64,000 bases of DNA from Maea johnstoni. Taxonomy: Eukaryota > Annelida > Polychaeta > Spionida > Magelonidae. Below the pieces are notes generated by a model. That model was given only the letters and a program-made list of their open reading frames with translations, was not told the DNA's origin and did not search any database. The stretch is taken from positions 21,776,791 to 21,840,790 of the forward strand of contig OZ012690.1 of NCBI GenBank assembly GCA_963942565.1, read 5' to 3'. This document shows, in pieces, positions 12,589 to 25,762 of the stretch. Within the stretch, counting starts at the first letter, position 1; each line of letters begins with the position of its first letter. The position numbers and the translations under genes are program-made.

Positions 12589-14289
12589 CTACTCCTCCTG
12601 TGCCGGCCCTCCTGCCCCGGGGGCGGCACTCGGTCCGTTTCCCGACCCGGTCTTGTTGGGACAGTCTCTCGCCATGTGACCTGGCTGTCGGCAGCTATAG
12701 CACAGGAACGGCCTCTGTTGTCCTCCAGCACCCTCCCATCTTCTGGGCTGCAACTTCAGGACGAGTTCTTCCAGGGCCTCTAATTTCGCTTGGATGGTGT
12801 TATCCGCAGTGGGTGTCACGGTCCCCACCTGTCGTGCTACCGTGGTCAGCAGGGGTTTTCCCTTCGGTTCTTTCGTGCCACGCCCACTTTCGGTGCCCTC
12901 GTACTTGATGGCTAGGTGCACGGCTTCCTCCAAGGTCTGGGCATCCCCTCTGGCGGTCAAACGCTGTATCATCTCGTCCGCAATCATCTCGATGAACGCC
13001 TTCTTCATGAGACGATCCTTCAACTTCCCCTCTGCGTCGGGGTAGGCCAGGGTGAACAGCCGTCTACACACGTCACCCAACTCCTGCAGACTCTCTTCTG
13101 GCTTCTGGCGACGCTGTGCTAACTCCATGGCGTGTTTCTCGGCCTGGTCATCCGATGCGTAGCGCTGGTCAAGAACCCTGACGATGTTTCGGTACGAGGA
13201 TCTCTCTGCGTCGGACAGGTGCTGCACCACCTGCTGGGCTCCCCCCTTCATAGCCGCGATAAGGCACAGGCTTTTCTCGCTGTCGCTCCACTTGTTGAGC
13301 TTCGCTGTCGCCTCGAAGTGCATGCGATAATCCACCCATGACTCGCTCACCCCGTCAAAGTGGTCCACTCGGGCGTTTCGCCAGTGCTCGGATGTCTTCG
13401 GCCGTTGGGGCTCGCCCGTTCCCTCTGGCCGTGCTGCCATGGCCCGCTGCGTCTCCGCTATCGTCTTCAGCGTTCCTCCCATCAGGGCTGCCATGTCTGC
13501 TATCACCTGTTCCATACCAATCGGCTCTCTCTCTCGCGGTGACTCTGTACCTCGGGCCGGGGCTGTCGTCCGCCCTGCCCCCACAATTCCCTTCCTGGGA
13601 AAGTCAATCACCCCGGAGCTGCTACTGGCTAACGGCACTTCCATCATGGGCACCGTAGTGTCCAACGAGGCGTTGCCCGCTCCTCTTCTACTCGCCGAGG
13701 GATGGCCTGGTGGTGCTCGTGTACCGCAATCAGCTTCCGTCCTCTGCTCGGCTCTGGAGGTCACCCGCTCCCCTGTGACGTCACGGCACGGTCGATCTGG
13801 CGCCACCGACTCTGCATCTGACGACGAATCTCCCGCCTCTACCTTGCTATCTCTCTGAAGAACCGCGTGTCTCTCAGCTACCGGTCGCTCGGACGGCCAC
13901 TCTGTCGCTCGGGTTGCACCAAATGAACGATCGGCTGATATAAAATCGTCCAAATGGGCACCCGAGATCTGTTCTCTGAAAGGGTTAACGGTTCGCTCAG
14001 GCGTAAGAAAGGTTCGCTCAATGCGTAAGGAATCGGTTCGCTCAGGCGCAAGAAAGGTTCGCTTTATGCGTGGTTTGGACGATAATTCTGTGTCTTGAGG
14101 TGGACTCAATGCCACTTTTGGTGAATGTTCTCGCCCAAACTCCGATCCCGATCTGTTGGCCGCCGCCATCGCCAGTGACTGCGCCGCCAGCCACGGCTGC
14201 GTGATGTCTACCCCCTCGAGCCGCAACGCACCGTCCGCCTGTTCCTCCACCACCTCGACAATTTGCTTTCGTTCCGCTTCACCTTCCAT
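12589..14289 (-). CDS. gag: LTR-element gag
   Basis: About 566 codons from ATG 14289. The N-terminal third is low in predicted structure and contains repeated ERTFL/PERT phrases encoded by the TTCGCTC repeat cluster. The middle part (VDYRMHFEATAKLNKW, then a helical stretch with EKHAMELAQRRQ) looks like a Ty3/gypsy capsid. Near the C-terminus is one CCHC zinc knuckle, CYSCRQPGHMARDC. It ends about 50 bp ahead of the first pol ATG. The role is capsid formation and RNA packaging. Confidence 0.9.
   Translation of the reverse strand: MEGEAERKQIVEVVEEQADGALRLEGVDITQPWLAAQSLAMAAANRSGSEFGREHSPKVALSPPQDTELSSKPRIKRTFLAPERTDSLRIERTFLTPERTVNPFREQISGAHLDDFISADRSFGATRATEWPSERPVAERHAVLQRDSKVEAGDSSSDAESVAPDRPCRDVTGERVTSRAEQRTEADCGTRAPPGHPSASRRGAGNASLDTTVPMMEVPLASSSSGVIDFPRKGIVGAGRTTAPARGTESPREREPIGMEQVIADMAALMGGTLKTIAETQRAMAARPEGTGEPQRPKTSEHWRNARVDHFDGVSESWVDYRMHFEATAKLNKWSDSEKSLCLIAAMKGGAQQVVQHLSDAERSSYRNIVRVLDQRYASDDQAEKHAMELAQRRQKPEESLQELGDVCRRLFTLAYPDAEGKLKDRLMKKAFIEMIADEMIQRLTARGDAQTLEEAVHLAIKYEGTESGRGTKEPKGKPLLTTVARQVGTVTPTADNTIQAKLEALEELVLKLQPRRWEGAGGQQRPFLCYSCRQPGHMARDCPNKTGSGNGPSAAPGAGGPAQEE
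13985..14075. repeat. Cluster of TTCGCTC phrases in gag
   Basis: Four adjacent copies on the plus strand: GGTTCGCTCAGGCGTAAG, GGTTCGCTCAATGCGTAAG, GGTTCGCTCAGGCGCAAG and GGTTCGCTTTATGCGTGG. The same phrases occur outside coding DNA at 5215-5262 and 7385-7400, so they are a feature of the element's DNA or RNA rather than only of the Gag protein. Confidence 0.85.
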
Positions 14290-14370
14290 CCCCACTGATT
14301 ATTACTACCAACTGTGAGTTCGTTCCGACAAAAAGTTTCGAGAATTTCGCCGATAGTGCTAAACACTATC

Positions 14371-14385
14371 CCACCGCTGTCACCA
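14371..14385 (-). other. Possible primer-binding region
   Basis: Read on the minus strand, TGGTGACAGCGGTGG begins 17 nt inside the 5' LTR end. TGG at the start is typical of a tRNA-complementary site, but the 17-nt distance is unusual and I cannot name the tRNA. Confidence 0.3.
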
Positions 14386-14402
14386 AAGAAGAGTGTGCTA
14401 TA

Positions 14403-15250
14403 TGTAGCGGAATGGATCCCTGGCCGAAGGGATGATCCGACTGACAAACAGAATCACCTTACTTAAATAAAAGGTTTCTTAGTTCTCTCTTGAAATGAAA
14501 TAAAGCTCAGTTGGGTTTTCTGACTCTTACAATAACGCTTAGCGAAGGTTGGGGATGGATGTGGTGTTGAAGAGAAGACGGGACAAGCAAGTATAAATCA
14601 ACAATACAGTTTAATCATCACAGTACAATATACATACCACCGCACTCGTTCTCTATACAGCAGCACCAACACAATAAGTCCACTCTATGTAAATGACCAT
14701 CTCAACATCACAAGTCCACAAAAAGTTTTTGATCTCTCTAATCTCTGGTCTCAATGTCTGGTAAATCCGGATGTAAATACACACTCTGCTCAGCTATCGT
14801 TCTTCTCTATGCTGTCATCATAATCCTCTCTATATACACATAATAATCCGTGAACAGCTTCAGTCTCTTTCTGGCTACTTGACCTTGTAATCGTTACTCT
14901 CTGGGTAGTCTAAATCCAGCTCTCAAGCACCTTAATCCGTCTGTAAACACCTCTGTCGTTAACTCTACTTCTACTCTACTCTAACTCTAATCTAAGACTT
15001 CTCACTTCAACGATCTATTCTAGACTGACGTGATTCGAATCTAACCTAGTTTCCCGCCCTTCCTTCCAATCGCACGCGCGGTACATCAATCGTTGAGGCC
15101 GCACGAGCGCTACGTCACAGAGCACTCGAAATAACTAGATACTTTGTCGCACGTCTAAATGCTAGGCTCTGCGAAGGCGGAGACCCAGCTTACAATAATA
15201 GAAGTGACGGAACATGACCTGTTTCTTAGCCCTGGGGTCATTCCGTCACA
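14403..15250 (-). repeat. LTR (upstream, 5' copy)
   Basis: 848 bp, the same length as the copy at 3338-4185 and identical by eye except at one position (about LTR base 183). Same TGTAGCGG...CCGTCACA ends. In minus orientation this is the 5' LTR and so would hold the element's promoter. Confidence 0.95.
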
Positions 15251-15452
<202 letters not shown>

Positions 15453-16188
15453 TGCGTCAGTTGTCAATATATATTAATTGAAGTCCTCACTCAGGACCAG
15501 ATAATTCATACAATGATTGTCTGTAATTCTATTGTGATAGATGATATAATTTCTCTGTACCTCCAAGGTCCAATACCAAATTTTTGTTTACCTACAAAAC
15601 AAAAATGTCTCACCACCATCTTTATATGTGGCGAATCACCCCACAGATATTTATTCTAAAGTCTACTGTGATAAGAGTACTACTTCTCACCAGGTGCTGG
15701 ACACCTCGGGGACACCAACATGCACCGACAATAAGGTTTCATCAATCCTCAAGGGTGTAATAATTTATATCATAATTAATCATATAAATTATCATCAATC
15801 TAATACTGACTGTTTATATACCCATGACATTTCCCATCACAGGTCTAATGAGCATGTAACTGATAAAGAGAACCTGATAAGTGGCAAATCATCAACTAAT
15901 GTATCACATTCCTATGATCATATTTATAATATTATTATTAATACAATAATTCTTTTAAAATTATCACTCATGCGTCAGTTGTCAATCTATCAGATAGACA
16001 ATTATCCAGCTCTGAAAGAAACACATTAGGAAGAGGAATGAAATTCTGCCCTACCCCAGGAGAGCCTTATATGTGTCAACTCCATGAGGACTTAGACAAA
16101 CTTCACCTCAGATTCAAGAGATACCTGCATTTTCATAAGTTATCTCCCCACCTCACATCCAGACATTACAGTTGTACCCACACCTGAC

Positions 16189-17160
16189 TTGCACGAACCG
16201 TTTAAACACCCTTCATTTAAATTACCTTCGGCATGTATACCTCCTCCTGTCATTAACTTAGAGAACTTCATTTTCAAGAATCATAGGGACTTGTCTGATT
16301 CCAAAATACCAAGGATCAGAAACCATAATGTAACTGTTGAGGAGCATCAGGCCCTCCAGAAATTGTCCAAAGATACCAGTATTGTAATCATACCTGCAGA
16401 TAAGGGAGGTGCAGTAGTCGTTTGGGATAGACAGAAGTACATTCAAGAGGGCCTTAGACAATTATCTGACCCTAAATTCTATATTGAAATAGAAACAGAC
16501 TTGACCTCTACTCATTATAAAGAAGTTGTTACAGTTCTAGATGACATGCGCTCATTCAAAGAAATAGACACCACATGTTATGATTACCTTACACACACCC
16601 CCATATGCACAGCACAGTTGTACATGCTACCAAAAATTCATAAGGATCTATCCAATCCTCCAGGCAGACCAATCGTCACAGGGAACAGATGCCCTACGGA
16701 AAGAATCTCACAATTTGTGGATTTCTTCCTACAACCAGGGGTCAAAAGTATCAGGTCATATATCAAGGACACCACCCATTTCTTAAGTGTTCTCAACTCT
16801 ATCCACAATTTACCAGAGGGAGCCATTTTAGCTACCCTTAATGTTTCCAGTCTCTATACTAACATACCTAATACTGAAGGTATAGAGGCATGTAGAATCA
16901 TGCTGTACAATGAAAGACCCCATGCCAGGGCACCTTTCAACGACAGTCTCATCAAACTTTTAAAACTAGTCCTGAGCAAGAACAACTTCGATTTTAATAA
17001 GAAGCATTATTTACAGACAGGCGGAACAGCAATGGGCACACGAGTAGCCCCCTCATATGCCAACACCTTCATGGGTTGGTTTGAGGATACGTTTGTGTAT
17101 ACCTATAATCCAGCACCACTGGTCTGGAAGATATTCATAGATGATATTTTCATCATCTGA
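16189..17160 (+). pseudogene. Penelope-like reverse transcriptase fragment
   Basis: An open stretch of 323 codons with typical Penelope RT phrases: DTSIVIIPADKGGAVVVWD, QLYMLPKIHK, GRPIVTGN, LNVSSLYTNIPNTEG, GGTAMGTRVAPSYANTFM, and the catalytic region IFIDDIFII. Penelope-type RT polymerises DNA on RNA primed at a chromosomal end or nick and is related to telomerase RT. The similarity continues downstream in pieces (VHFLDVTVSID, KPTDSHNYLNYKSAYP at about 17,255-17,370), so this is part of a larger dead ORF. Confidence 0.88.
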
Positions 17161-17166
17161 ACCCAC

Positions 17167-17995
17167 GGACAAGAGAGTCTCAAGGACTTTGTTTCCCACT
17201 TAAATGAATGCCTACCAAGCATCAAATTCGAGACAGAATCTTCTTCTTCTGAAGTTCATTTCTTGGACGTTACCGTATCAATAGATTTGGAAAACAATCT
17301 ACAGACTGATCCTTATACAAAACCAACAGACAGTCACAATTACCTTAATTACAAAAGCGCCTACCCTCGCCATTGCAGGGATGGTATCCCATATAGCCAG
17401 TTCCTGCGATTAAAAGGAATCTGCAGCAACGATAGTATATTCACTCATCAATGTAAAGAAATGTCTAAAAACTTATCAAGGCTGATTACCTGGCAGATGT
17501 CATTAGGAAAGCATTTGCCAAGGTATTCCACACAGATAGAACAATCCTTCTCAATCCTCCACAGAAAGAGGAGGATAATCATCAGGGTGAAGAAGAATGC
17601 ACCTTCCTCATCACCACATTCCACCCCAATTTGTGTAACAATATAGTACAACAAAACTGGGATATATTAGAAAAATCCAGCTCAACAAGACCCTTATTAA
17701 ACCTGAAACTTATTAAGGGTAATAGAAGGGTCAAGAATTTAAGAGACATCCTGGTCAGAGCCAGATTGCCTCGCATCGATGACAAATCTGTACAACCACC
17801 TGCAGGGAAAACTAACATACATACCACTCAACGTATGCAAAAACCACATTGTCATTACTGCACAATGTTGGATAAATCAGGTAGAATCAGAAGTATTGTC
17901 ACCAACAAGTAGTACAATACTCAATCTAAGATCACATGTCGATCTAATAACATAGTGTATTGCCTGTGCTGCCAAGCCTGGGGCAAACATTATGT
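17167..17995 (+). pseudogene. Penelope-like RT C-terminal part and start of GIY-YIG
   Basis: Plus-strand remnants in more than one frame. First the RT thumb phrases (KPTDSHNYLNYKSAYP). Then a Cys/His patch (PHCHYCTMLDKSGRIRS, about 17,850-17,900) and NNIVYCLCCQAWGKHYV (about 17,945-17,995), the usual entry to the GIY-YIG endonuclease. The rest of the endonuclease is missing. Confidence 0.75.
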
Positions 17996-18460
17996 GGTCG
18001 TAGACAAAATTACTTTTGTCACAGACAAAATTATTTTTGTCAGACAAAAGTAACTTTGTTGGACAAAAGTTGCTTCTGTCAACAAAAGTATGGATGTTAC
18101 AAACGGCGCCCCATAGTGCACATGCGTGGAGCACATCGCTCAGCAGATCACCAAGGTGTGCGTCCACTATGGGGCGCCGTTTGTAACATCACAAATTCTG
18201 TTGGACAGAATACGAATTCTGTTGGACAGAATACGAATTCTGTTGGACAGAATACGAATTCTGTTGGACAGAATTACATTCTGTCGACAGAATTACATTC
18301 TGTCCAACAGAATACAATTCTGTCCAACAGAATTCGTATTTTGTTGGACAGAATTATATTCTGTCGACAGAATGTAATTCTGTCCAACAGAATTTGTATT
18401 CTGGTGGACAGAATTATATTCTGTCAACAGAATTCGTGATGTTACACTACCCCCATACCC
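17996..18460. repeat. Hairpin-array block around a GGCGCC inverted repeat
   Basis: Three parts. (1) About 17,998-18,085: palindromic units built on GACAAAA...TTTTGTC. (2) 18,095-18,188: an inverted repeat with AACGGCGCCCCATA on one side and TATGGGGCGCCGTT on the other, about 50 bp apart. (3) 18,190-18,445: about a dozen units of AATTCTGTTGGACAGAAT or AATTCTGTCGACAGAAT, period about 21 bp, closing with GTGATGTTAC, the inverse of GTAACATCAC at the start of the array. The same GGCGCC phrase and CAGAAT hairpins recur at 62,750-62,900. No coding content. Confidence 0.85.
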
Positions 18461-20640
18461 CAGACACTGCAATCTCGCTTCTGCAGTCAGCCGCCACCCC
18501 TATCAAAGAGAAACAGGTTCTCTTCAGACTTCACCGGTGGAGGGTCTCGTTCCTGCTCAAAAGCATCAGCCGAAAACTTGACTGCCACGGCATAGAAATG
18601 GTAGAAGCAGACGAAGTTACCGTCATGTTCAAAGAGGCGCTAATTTTCGCCTTCATCGGTTTGCTATGGCATGCCAAAATGATATTTATTCAACTCACAA
18701 AATATCATGCAACTATCTTTCAACTTTTTTAAATATATCATGCAACTCTCAAAATAACATGCAACTCAGGAAGGATGTATATTTTTTGGGAACATGTATA
18801 ATGAACTCAGAAAAGTTATGGGTGTTGTGACCAGGTCATGCACTTGTAGTGGGGAAGGTCGCTGGTAAAGGGGAAAACCTACTGGTCTGATAGTCATTTT
18901 GTGTTAACCACTATGCTGCTGCTGACTAATTTGGCCAATACAAACTAATTCAAAAAACTTGAAAAATGACTAAAATCCTAGCACATGGGTACTCATCTGA
19001 GAGTACTCTTCTTGTTAAAAGCATTGTGTCTAGGTAGACAGTTTAGACAAAAGTTGATGAAAATTAGACTTGGCAATTCTTACTTAAATACCAATACTGG
19101 GTTAAAAACTTTTTTTCTTGAATTCCTTTATTCTATCATATAATTCCTATATAACAGCAGAAAATTAATTTCAACATGACAGAACAGTTTTTCAGACAGT
19201 GTCAGTATCTTTGAAGGGATAAATTTAGCAAAGAAAGAAACTTATTTTGGAGGATGAGATGCTTGTGGCATAAATTGAATTATTAAAAAAAATCTGTCGA
19301 TGAACCCATGAATTAAAGTTGTTTTGAAGATCACTGTGCTATGTTCTTTACTCGAATGCAAAGTTTTAGGAAATTTAAACCGAGATTTCTCAGTGTCGTA
19401 AGACCTTATGACAGCAATGTGATGGTATGCGCCTGCCTAACCCCTGATCAGACCCTCGATGCTGTTCTTCTGATGGGACTTCCACAAGTCGTTTATAAAC
19501 CCCTATTCATCCTAGTGATTGTGGCATGGTCGAATGTTTTACTTCTATGAACTTGTTCAACAGATAGATTACAGTGGTATATGTGCTATCATACCAGCTG
19601 TATTATACTGTTACACGTATATGCACACCATACATATGTAGTTCAGACATAAACTCTACCTACTTTCCCGTTTCTGATATCGTATGGACGGTACTGTGCC
19701 GACATTTAATTCCTGCACTAAATATGTGGGCAGCCCGGGCAGTTAACACGACCACACGCCCGAATGCCACACAATTTTCCTTGACATGGATGCATGTATG
19801 ACCTACAACTGAACGTAGCTTTGATTCGAAAGCTACGCGGGTCATTGAAGTGCTTGGCTTATTTTCTCGACATTGGCAAACGTCCTGTCGACTGGTGCAG
19901 GAATTAACTGTTTGTACTGTAGGTGCAACACAGAACATCCACAATAAGATATCGTTGCATATATAGTAAGGTTCAATATTATTGAACTAATGTACACCCC
20001 TGACTCTGTTCTTCCGAAATAATTTACAAAAGCTTAAAAGAAATTAAGAAGTCATTGACGCAGGAGCCGATCGATTGTAATATATCTAGCGTATTCATTT
20101 GTTAAACAAATTAAGTACTGTACAGTGCTATACATAGTATCATATTGAAGAAGAAGATGTATGGAACGTCCTTTTTATAACAATCCGGCATATTTATTTT
20201 CGTTAAGTGGGGAACTTCAATTCTCTTACGAAAGAAAATTACGCAGGTAACAATTCTGAAAGTGCCATTATCAATTCATAAGCACCAAACTGACATGGAC
20301 TCTTACTACATTTGGGGGGGGGGGGGGGGGGGGGGGGGGGTAAATGGAGGAGTAAAGTGTGCTTAACACATACACTTATAAGCCGTAGTAAGATCAATAT
20401 CCATCACTACTTGCAGTGAATAGAACAATGAATAGATAATAACATGATGTGGATTTTGGGAGCATGCAGATCAGGAAAAAAAATTATTCGTGATAACTTT
20501 GAAATTAATTCTTGATTTAACGAAGCTCATCCATCAATGAAGCTGCCAAACCCTTTCTGGTGAAAGATTATTTGTGTCCATTCTTAGTTATTAAATACAG
20601 TGACAGACTTATATGAAACAGCTGCTGACATAAGATGTCC
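18461..20640. other. Intergenic DNA, mostly unassigned
   Basis: No supported gene. It holds a decayed inverted copy of the TTAA/CCCTT MITE at about 18,904-19,020 and a G homopolymer at about 20,314-20,340. A 339-bp open frame around 18,394-18,732 starts inside the hairpin array and has no recognisable domain. Confidence 0.6.
20314..20340. repeat. Poly-G run
   Basis: About 27 uninterrupted Gs on the plus strand, able to form G-quadruplexes and prone to sequencing-length error. Confidence 0.9.
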
Positions 20641-20644
20641 AAGA

Positions 20645-21977
<1,333 letters not shown>

Positions 21978-21982
21978 CGGAA

Positions 21983-22190
21983 AAGATTGCGTTAGTTTGA
22001 TTTTTGCGTTTTTTGCGTTTAACCTTGGACGCAAAATTAAAATTCGCAATGATTAGTGTTGCCACTTTGAGTGTATAGCTGGCACTTCTATGTTCGCAAA
22101 GTTAAAAAACGTAAAAATTTATTTTCTGTAAATTCGCAAAATTTATTCTCCACAATCTTTTGTGAATCTACAGTAATCTTTCCAGTTACC
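21983..22190. repeat. GCGAATT-type dispersed repeat, copy 1
   Basis: Shares phrases such as AAAAGATTGC, GACGCAAAATTAAAATTCGC, AGTGTATAGC and AATTCGCAAAATTTA, in the same order but opposite orientation, with 31,313-31,530. Non-coding; probably a MITE. Confidence 0.7.
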
Positions 22191-22462
22191 ACAATAAGAC
22201 AAAGGGAACTCCAACAATGCATCTGGAAATATGTTATACTGACCATCATCTTTCTTTCCTTGAAATTCTGGACTTTCAATAGTTTGATAAACTTGGAATT
22301 TTGATTTTTTTTCTGCCTTATTTAGGATCAATCATGCGTAGCCAGTTGTAAGTGGTGGAGACCACAGTGCCCCGTAAAAAACATTGTCTAACCCAAAATC
22401 ACTGGCAACTTTCTCACATGTCCAGGCCGGGATTTGACCCTGTGAAGTGGTGAGAGACAGTG

Positions 22463-22696
22463 AGGCCTAGAATTTTTTGTGTTTGTTTCCTGTAACTGTC
22501 CGAAAAAAAATAGGGTAGGTAGATCGGTAAAATATATATTGTTTTGATTATTTTTTAGGTCAAAAATGTGTGTTTTATGCATGTTTTACGCTGATTGGGA
22601 GTTGGGAGGGCGGAAGAAACTTTAGAGTAGGGATTTTTTTCAATAAAAGTTTGTTAGGGTAGGGTTACAGGAAACAAAAAACTTTTTTTGAGGCCT
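22463..22696. mobile_element. AGGCCT-ended MITE, copy 2
   Basis: 234 bp with ends AGGCCTAGAATTTTTTG and CTTTTTTTGAGGCCT and inner TGTTTCCTGTAAC / GTTACAGGAAACA. Opposite orientation to copy 1. Confidence 0.85.
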
Positions 22697-22928
22697 GAGC
22701 AGCAAGTGGAAGCCTAATAGACCAAGGAAAAGTATCTTTGAAAAAGATTTGAAGGGAAAGGCTGATTAGACTACTATCAACATTTCCTTTTCAGCTGTTT
22801 TGTAAATTTATTCTTAATTTACAAGTTATAGTCAAAAGAATCAAATATCTAGGCAGCACTTTCAAGAGCTACTCAAACATCAGTGGGTTAAAGATCTAAC
22901 ATGAACGAATTCATCACACTCCTAAGTC

Positions 22929-23117
22929 TTAACCCTTCTAATGCTGAGGTCACTTTCCGTCCAATGCACAAGAATACTAAAAATTATGAAAATCCTCTTA
23001 ACCAAGGCATGTGGGTATTCATAGAGTACTTTTGGATGAGTACATATGTGCTAGGGTCTAAGTCATTTCTCAGCTTTTTGTCATCATTTCATGTTGACCA
23101 AGTTACCCACCAGCAGT
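22929..23117. mobile_element. TTAA/CCCTT MITE, diverged copy
   Basis: Begins TTAACCCTTCTAATGCTGAG and keeps the family's interior phrases (GGTATTCAT, GATGAGTAC, CACCAGCAG). The right end is eroded. Confidence 0.65.
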
Positions 23118-23805
23118 GAAATGGCTAGAATTCCACCATCGCTCCAGTTGGGGCTGCCTCCTTGGTTGAGCTGTGTAGCACATTGCAAGCTCACTGCTTG
23201 CTGAACTAGAGTCAACGGTCTGACAAGTCCTGCTTGAGTCTACACTGCTGCATATGAAAAAGTTCCCAGTGACTTGGGTAAATAAATGTTTTAAGGCGGT
23301 ACTCATATTTCCTCCACTATAACCGAAAGGTTACTCAAATATAGCATAAAATGGCAGAAAAACACATGATAAACAAGCAACAAAACACATGGCACCATTG
23401 GATTCCCCACCCATCCTCCTCTTCATCATCATCATCATCATCATCATCACTGTAAGTATATATATATAGAATTAGTTCAGTAAATAATGTATAAAGGTTT
23501 ATAAAATAGAGAAAGATGTATACAGGATTGTTAGATAGACAATACAGAAAATTCATCAGCTAAAATACATTGCAAGAAGTAAATATTGGATTTGTACAAT
23601 TCATGACATACACATTTCCTATTCCCTGTGATTTTTCAGTTAACCAGTATAAGTTGAACACAACGTCCTTAAGTGCTAAACTTACACAGATTTTCATCGT
23701 ACACAGACATTCAACTAGTGGAGGATTTGCATTTGTACATAAACATTGGAAAATAAATGTTGCTACAAAAACGTGTTTAACCTATGAAATGAATGTATAA
23801 ACTTT
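23118..23805. other. Intergenic DNA without a gene
   Basis: No supported gene. Contains a short (CAT)n run at about 23,425-23,450. Confidence 0.5.
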
Positions 23806-24004
23806 AACCCATTCATGCCTACAAGGTCAAAAAGGGCATAGCTATTTTGGTGGCATCTCTTCAATAGAAGCGTCCGTATGAAAATATTTGCAGAACAAAT
23901 GTAAATCAAAATTCAACGTACACCTCTTCATTAAAAACTTTTATTTATCATTCCTCAGATTTTAGCCGACATTTTCAAGTGGAATTCTCAGATATGAATG
24001 GGTT
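23806..24004. mobile_element. TTAA-flanked MITE, ATTCATGCC type
   Basis: Begins TTAACCCATTCATGCC and ends ATATGAATGGGTTAA, i.e. inverted termini CCCATTCAT / ATGAATGGG with TTAA outside, as in piggyBac-type elements. About 200 bp, no coding capacity. Distinct from the CCCTTCCAATGCT family. Confidence 0.65.
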
Positions 24005-24042
24005 AATACATATTTAAGTTAGCATGTTCCACTATGTTTTGC

Positions 24043-24248
24043 TTAACCCTTCCAATGCTCAGGCTACTTTCGTCCATTGCAAAAGGACGCAAAGATATTT
24101 GTCTAAACCCTGTCATATTGGTATTCATTGGGTAGCTCTCGCTGAGTACTCTCAGATGAGTACCCGTATGCCAGGGTTTCAGTCATTTTATTAGTTTTTT
24201 GCATAATTTTGCATTGGCCAAATTGGCCAACAGCAGGCTAAGGGTTAA
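24043..24248. mobile_element. TTAA/CCCTT MITE, well-preserved copy
   Basis: TTAACCCTTCCAATGCTC at the left and CTAAGGGTTAA at the right. Inner phrases CTACTTTCGTCC, CTGTCATATTGGTATTCAT, GAGTACTCTCAGATGAGTAC, CAGGGTTTCAGTCATTTT and TTGGCCAAATTGGCC are shared with the other copies. TTAA plus CCC/GGG termini fit piggyBac. Confidence 0.75.
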
Positions 24249-24264
24249 AATTAATTTCCACTAA

Positions 24265-24682
24265 GGCCACTCCAATTTGATTACTTGTCTTACGAGCTTT
24301 TTTTGGAAAAGAAATCCTGTCAGACTCAAAAAAAAGTCATCTTTGGTGTCTTACGGACGAAAGTGGTTTTGAAATTTTCTGTCAGACTCCACAAAAAAAA
24401 AAAAAAGAACAAGTTTTAAGAATATTCTTTGTAAGTGTGATTCAATCAACTACAGGAAGCTACTATTGCTGTAGTAGAGCCTCAGACTTGAGGAGGTATA
24501 CCTCCCACCCTTCAGGTTACAGGGATTAATAGATTGATTGATTTTATTTAGTTGAGAATAGGCTGGTAGAAATATATCGCTACCAGAAAAAGTCACATTT
24601 TTCAACTTTTTTTTATTATTCCAAAATGGCTCATTCACTACCTCCTGAGCACGTAAGACAAGTAAATAAATTGGAGTGGCCT
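24265..24682. mobile_element. AGGCCACTCC-ended MITE
   Basis: The left end AGGCCACTCCAATTTGATTA then CTTGTCTTACGAGC is mirrored at the right by GCACGTAAGACAAG...AAATTGGAGTGGCCT. Inverted repeats of about 35 bp around a 350-bp non-coding core. Confidence 0.75.
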
Positions 24683-25256
24683 AAACCAGCTTTGCAATCA
24701 GATAATCAAAGTTCAATTTAAAAATGTGACCATCATGTTCTAAGATTTATACAAGATTAAACAGTGAAGAGTATATCACACAAATGCATGTCTATAATAA
24801 AACTGGTTTTTAAATTCTTAGCTAAGATAAAACACAATATGACACTATAATAGGAAAAGTATCAACGCAAAAATGATTTTCTAAAAATAGTGAACATAAG
24901 CTTTTAAAATTGTAAATGGAATCATGTTTGGTGGAAATGCAGTCAATACCAAATTTGTAAACATGAATGCAAGAAAGTTGATCATCTAGAACAAAGATTT
25001 TACATTTGTACACACCAATTTACACAATTCTCTACAAATATGATCGGTATTGTGATTGGTAGAAATTCTGTCAATAACCAGTTTGGAAATCAGAATGGCG
25101 ATTAGATAGGAAAGGGATTATAATACTTGGAGATCTTGAACTAGCCTAGAGAGGGACAGATAGCAGGATCATTCTCTCAGAACCATAGTGTTCTCTAACA
25201 TGAAATGCTATTATTTTGTATAAACACACACAGACACACATATGAATACATACATG

Positions 25257-25259
<3 letters not shown>
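24683..25259. other. Intergenic DNA without supported features
   Basis: AT-rich, no gene or clear repeat structure seen. Confidence 0.5.
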
Positions 25260-25350
<91 letters not shown>

Positions 25351-25357
25351 TTATATA

Positions 25358-25392
<35 letters not shown>
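25260..25392. repeat. (TA)n microsatellite
   Basis: About 130 bp of TA with a few ATTTA interruptions. Confidence 0.95.
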
Positions 25393-25395
<3 letters not shown>

Positions 25396-25762
25396 CAAAC
25401 ATGTATATGCTAACATTTTCATCCATACATACACACACCCTTAAATTTGCATAATAAACATAGTTCTGACCACTATCAATAGTCCATCCTAATTCTGTAC
25501 AAGATGCACTGTCCGTACCGATCGTGGTTCAGTTTTTGTTTGTTTGATTATCATATCAATTGCAGGCTCCTGCCATTTAGGAAGCTGGACCACTGGTTTA
25601 TTTCTGCCAAGCCGACCTTCAACACCGAAGGTGGCAAGGTCAATGGGATGTGGTCAGTGTGGTCAGGCGCTGATTCATCATCTAAGGTGGTCATAGTTCA
25701 ATCTCCTCAGGGTATTTAGACAGGCTACATAGGTGTGTAGGATACCTTATGAACAGTAACTA

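Noticed and set aside
18190-18445. CRISPR-like array of 21-bp units
   Set aside because: No variable spacers; the units are palindromes that vary by point changes.
18394-18732. 112-codon plus-strand frame as a gene
   Set aside because: Starts inside a hairpin array and shows no domain or splice signals that I can support.
19660-19944. 94-codon minus-strand frame
   Set aside because: No domain, no clear start context, no neighbouring exons; left as intergenic.
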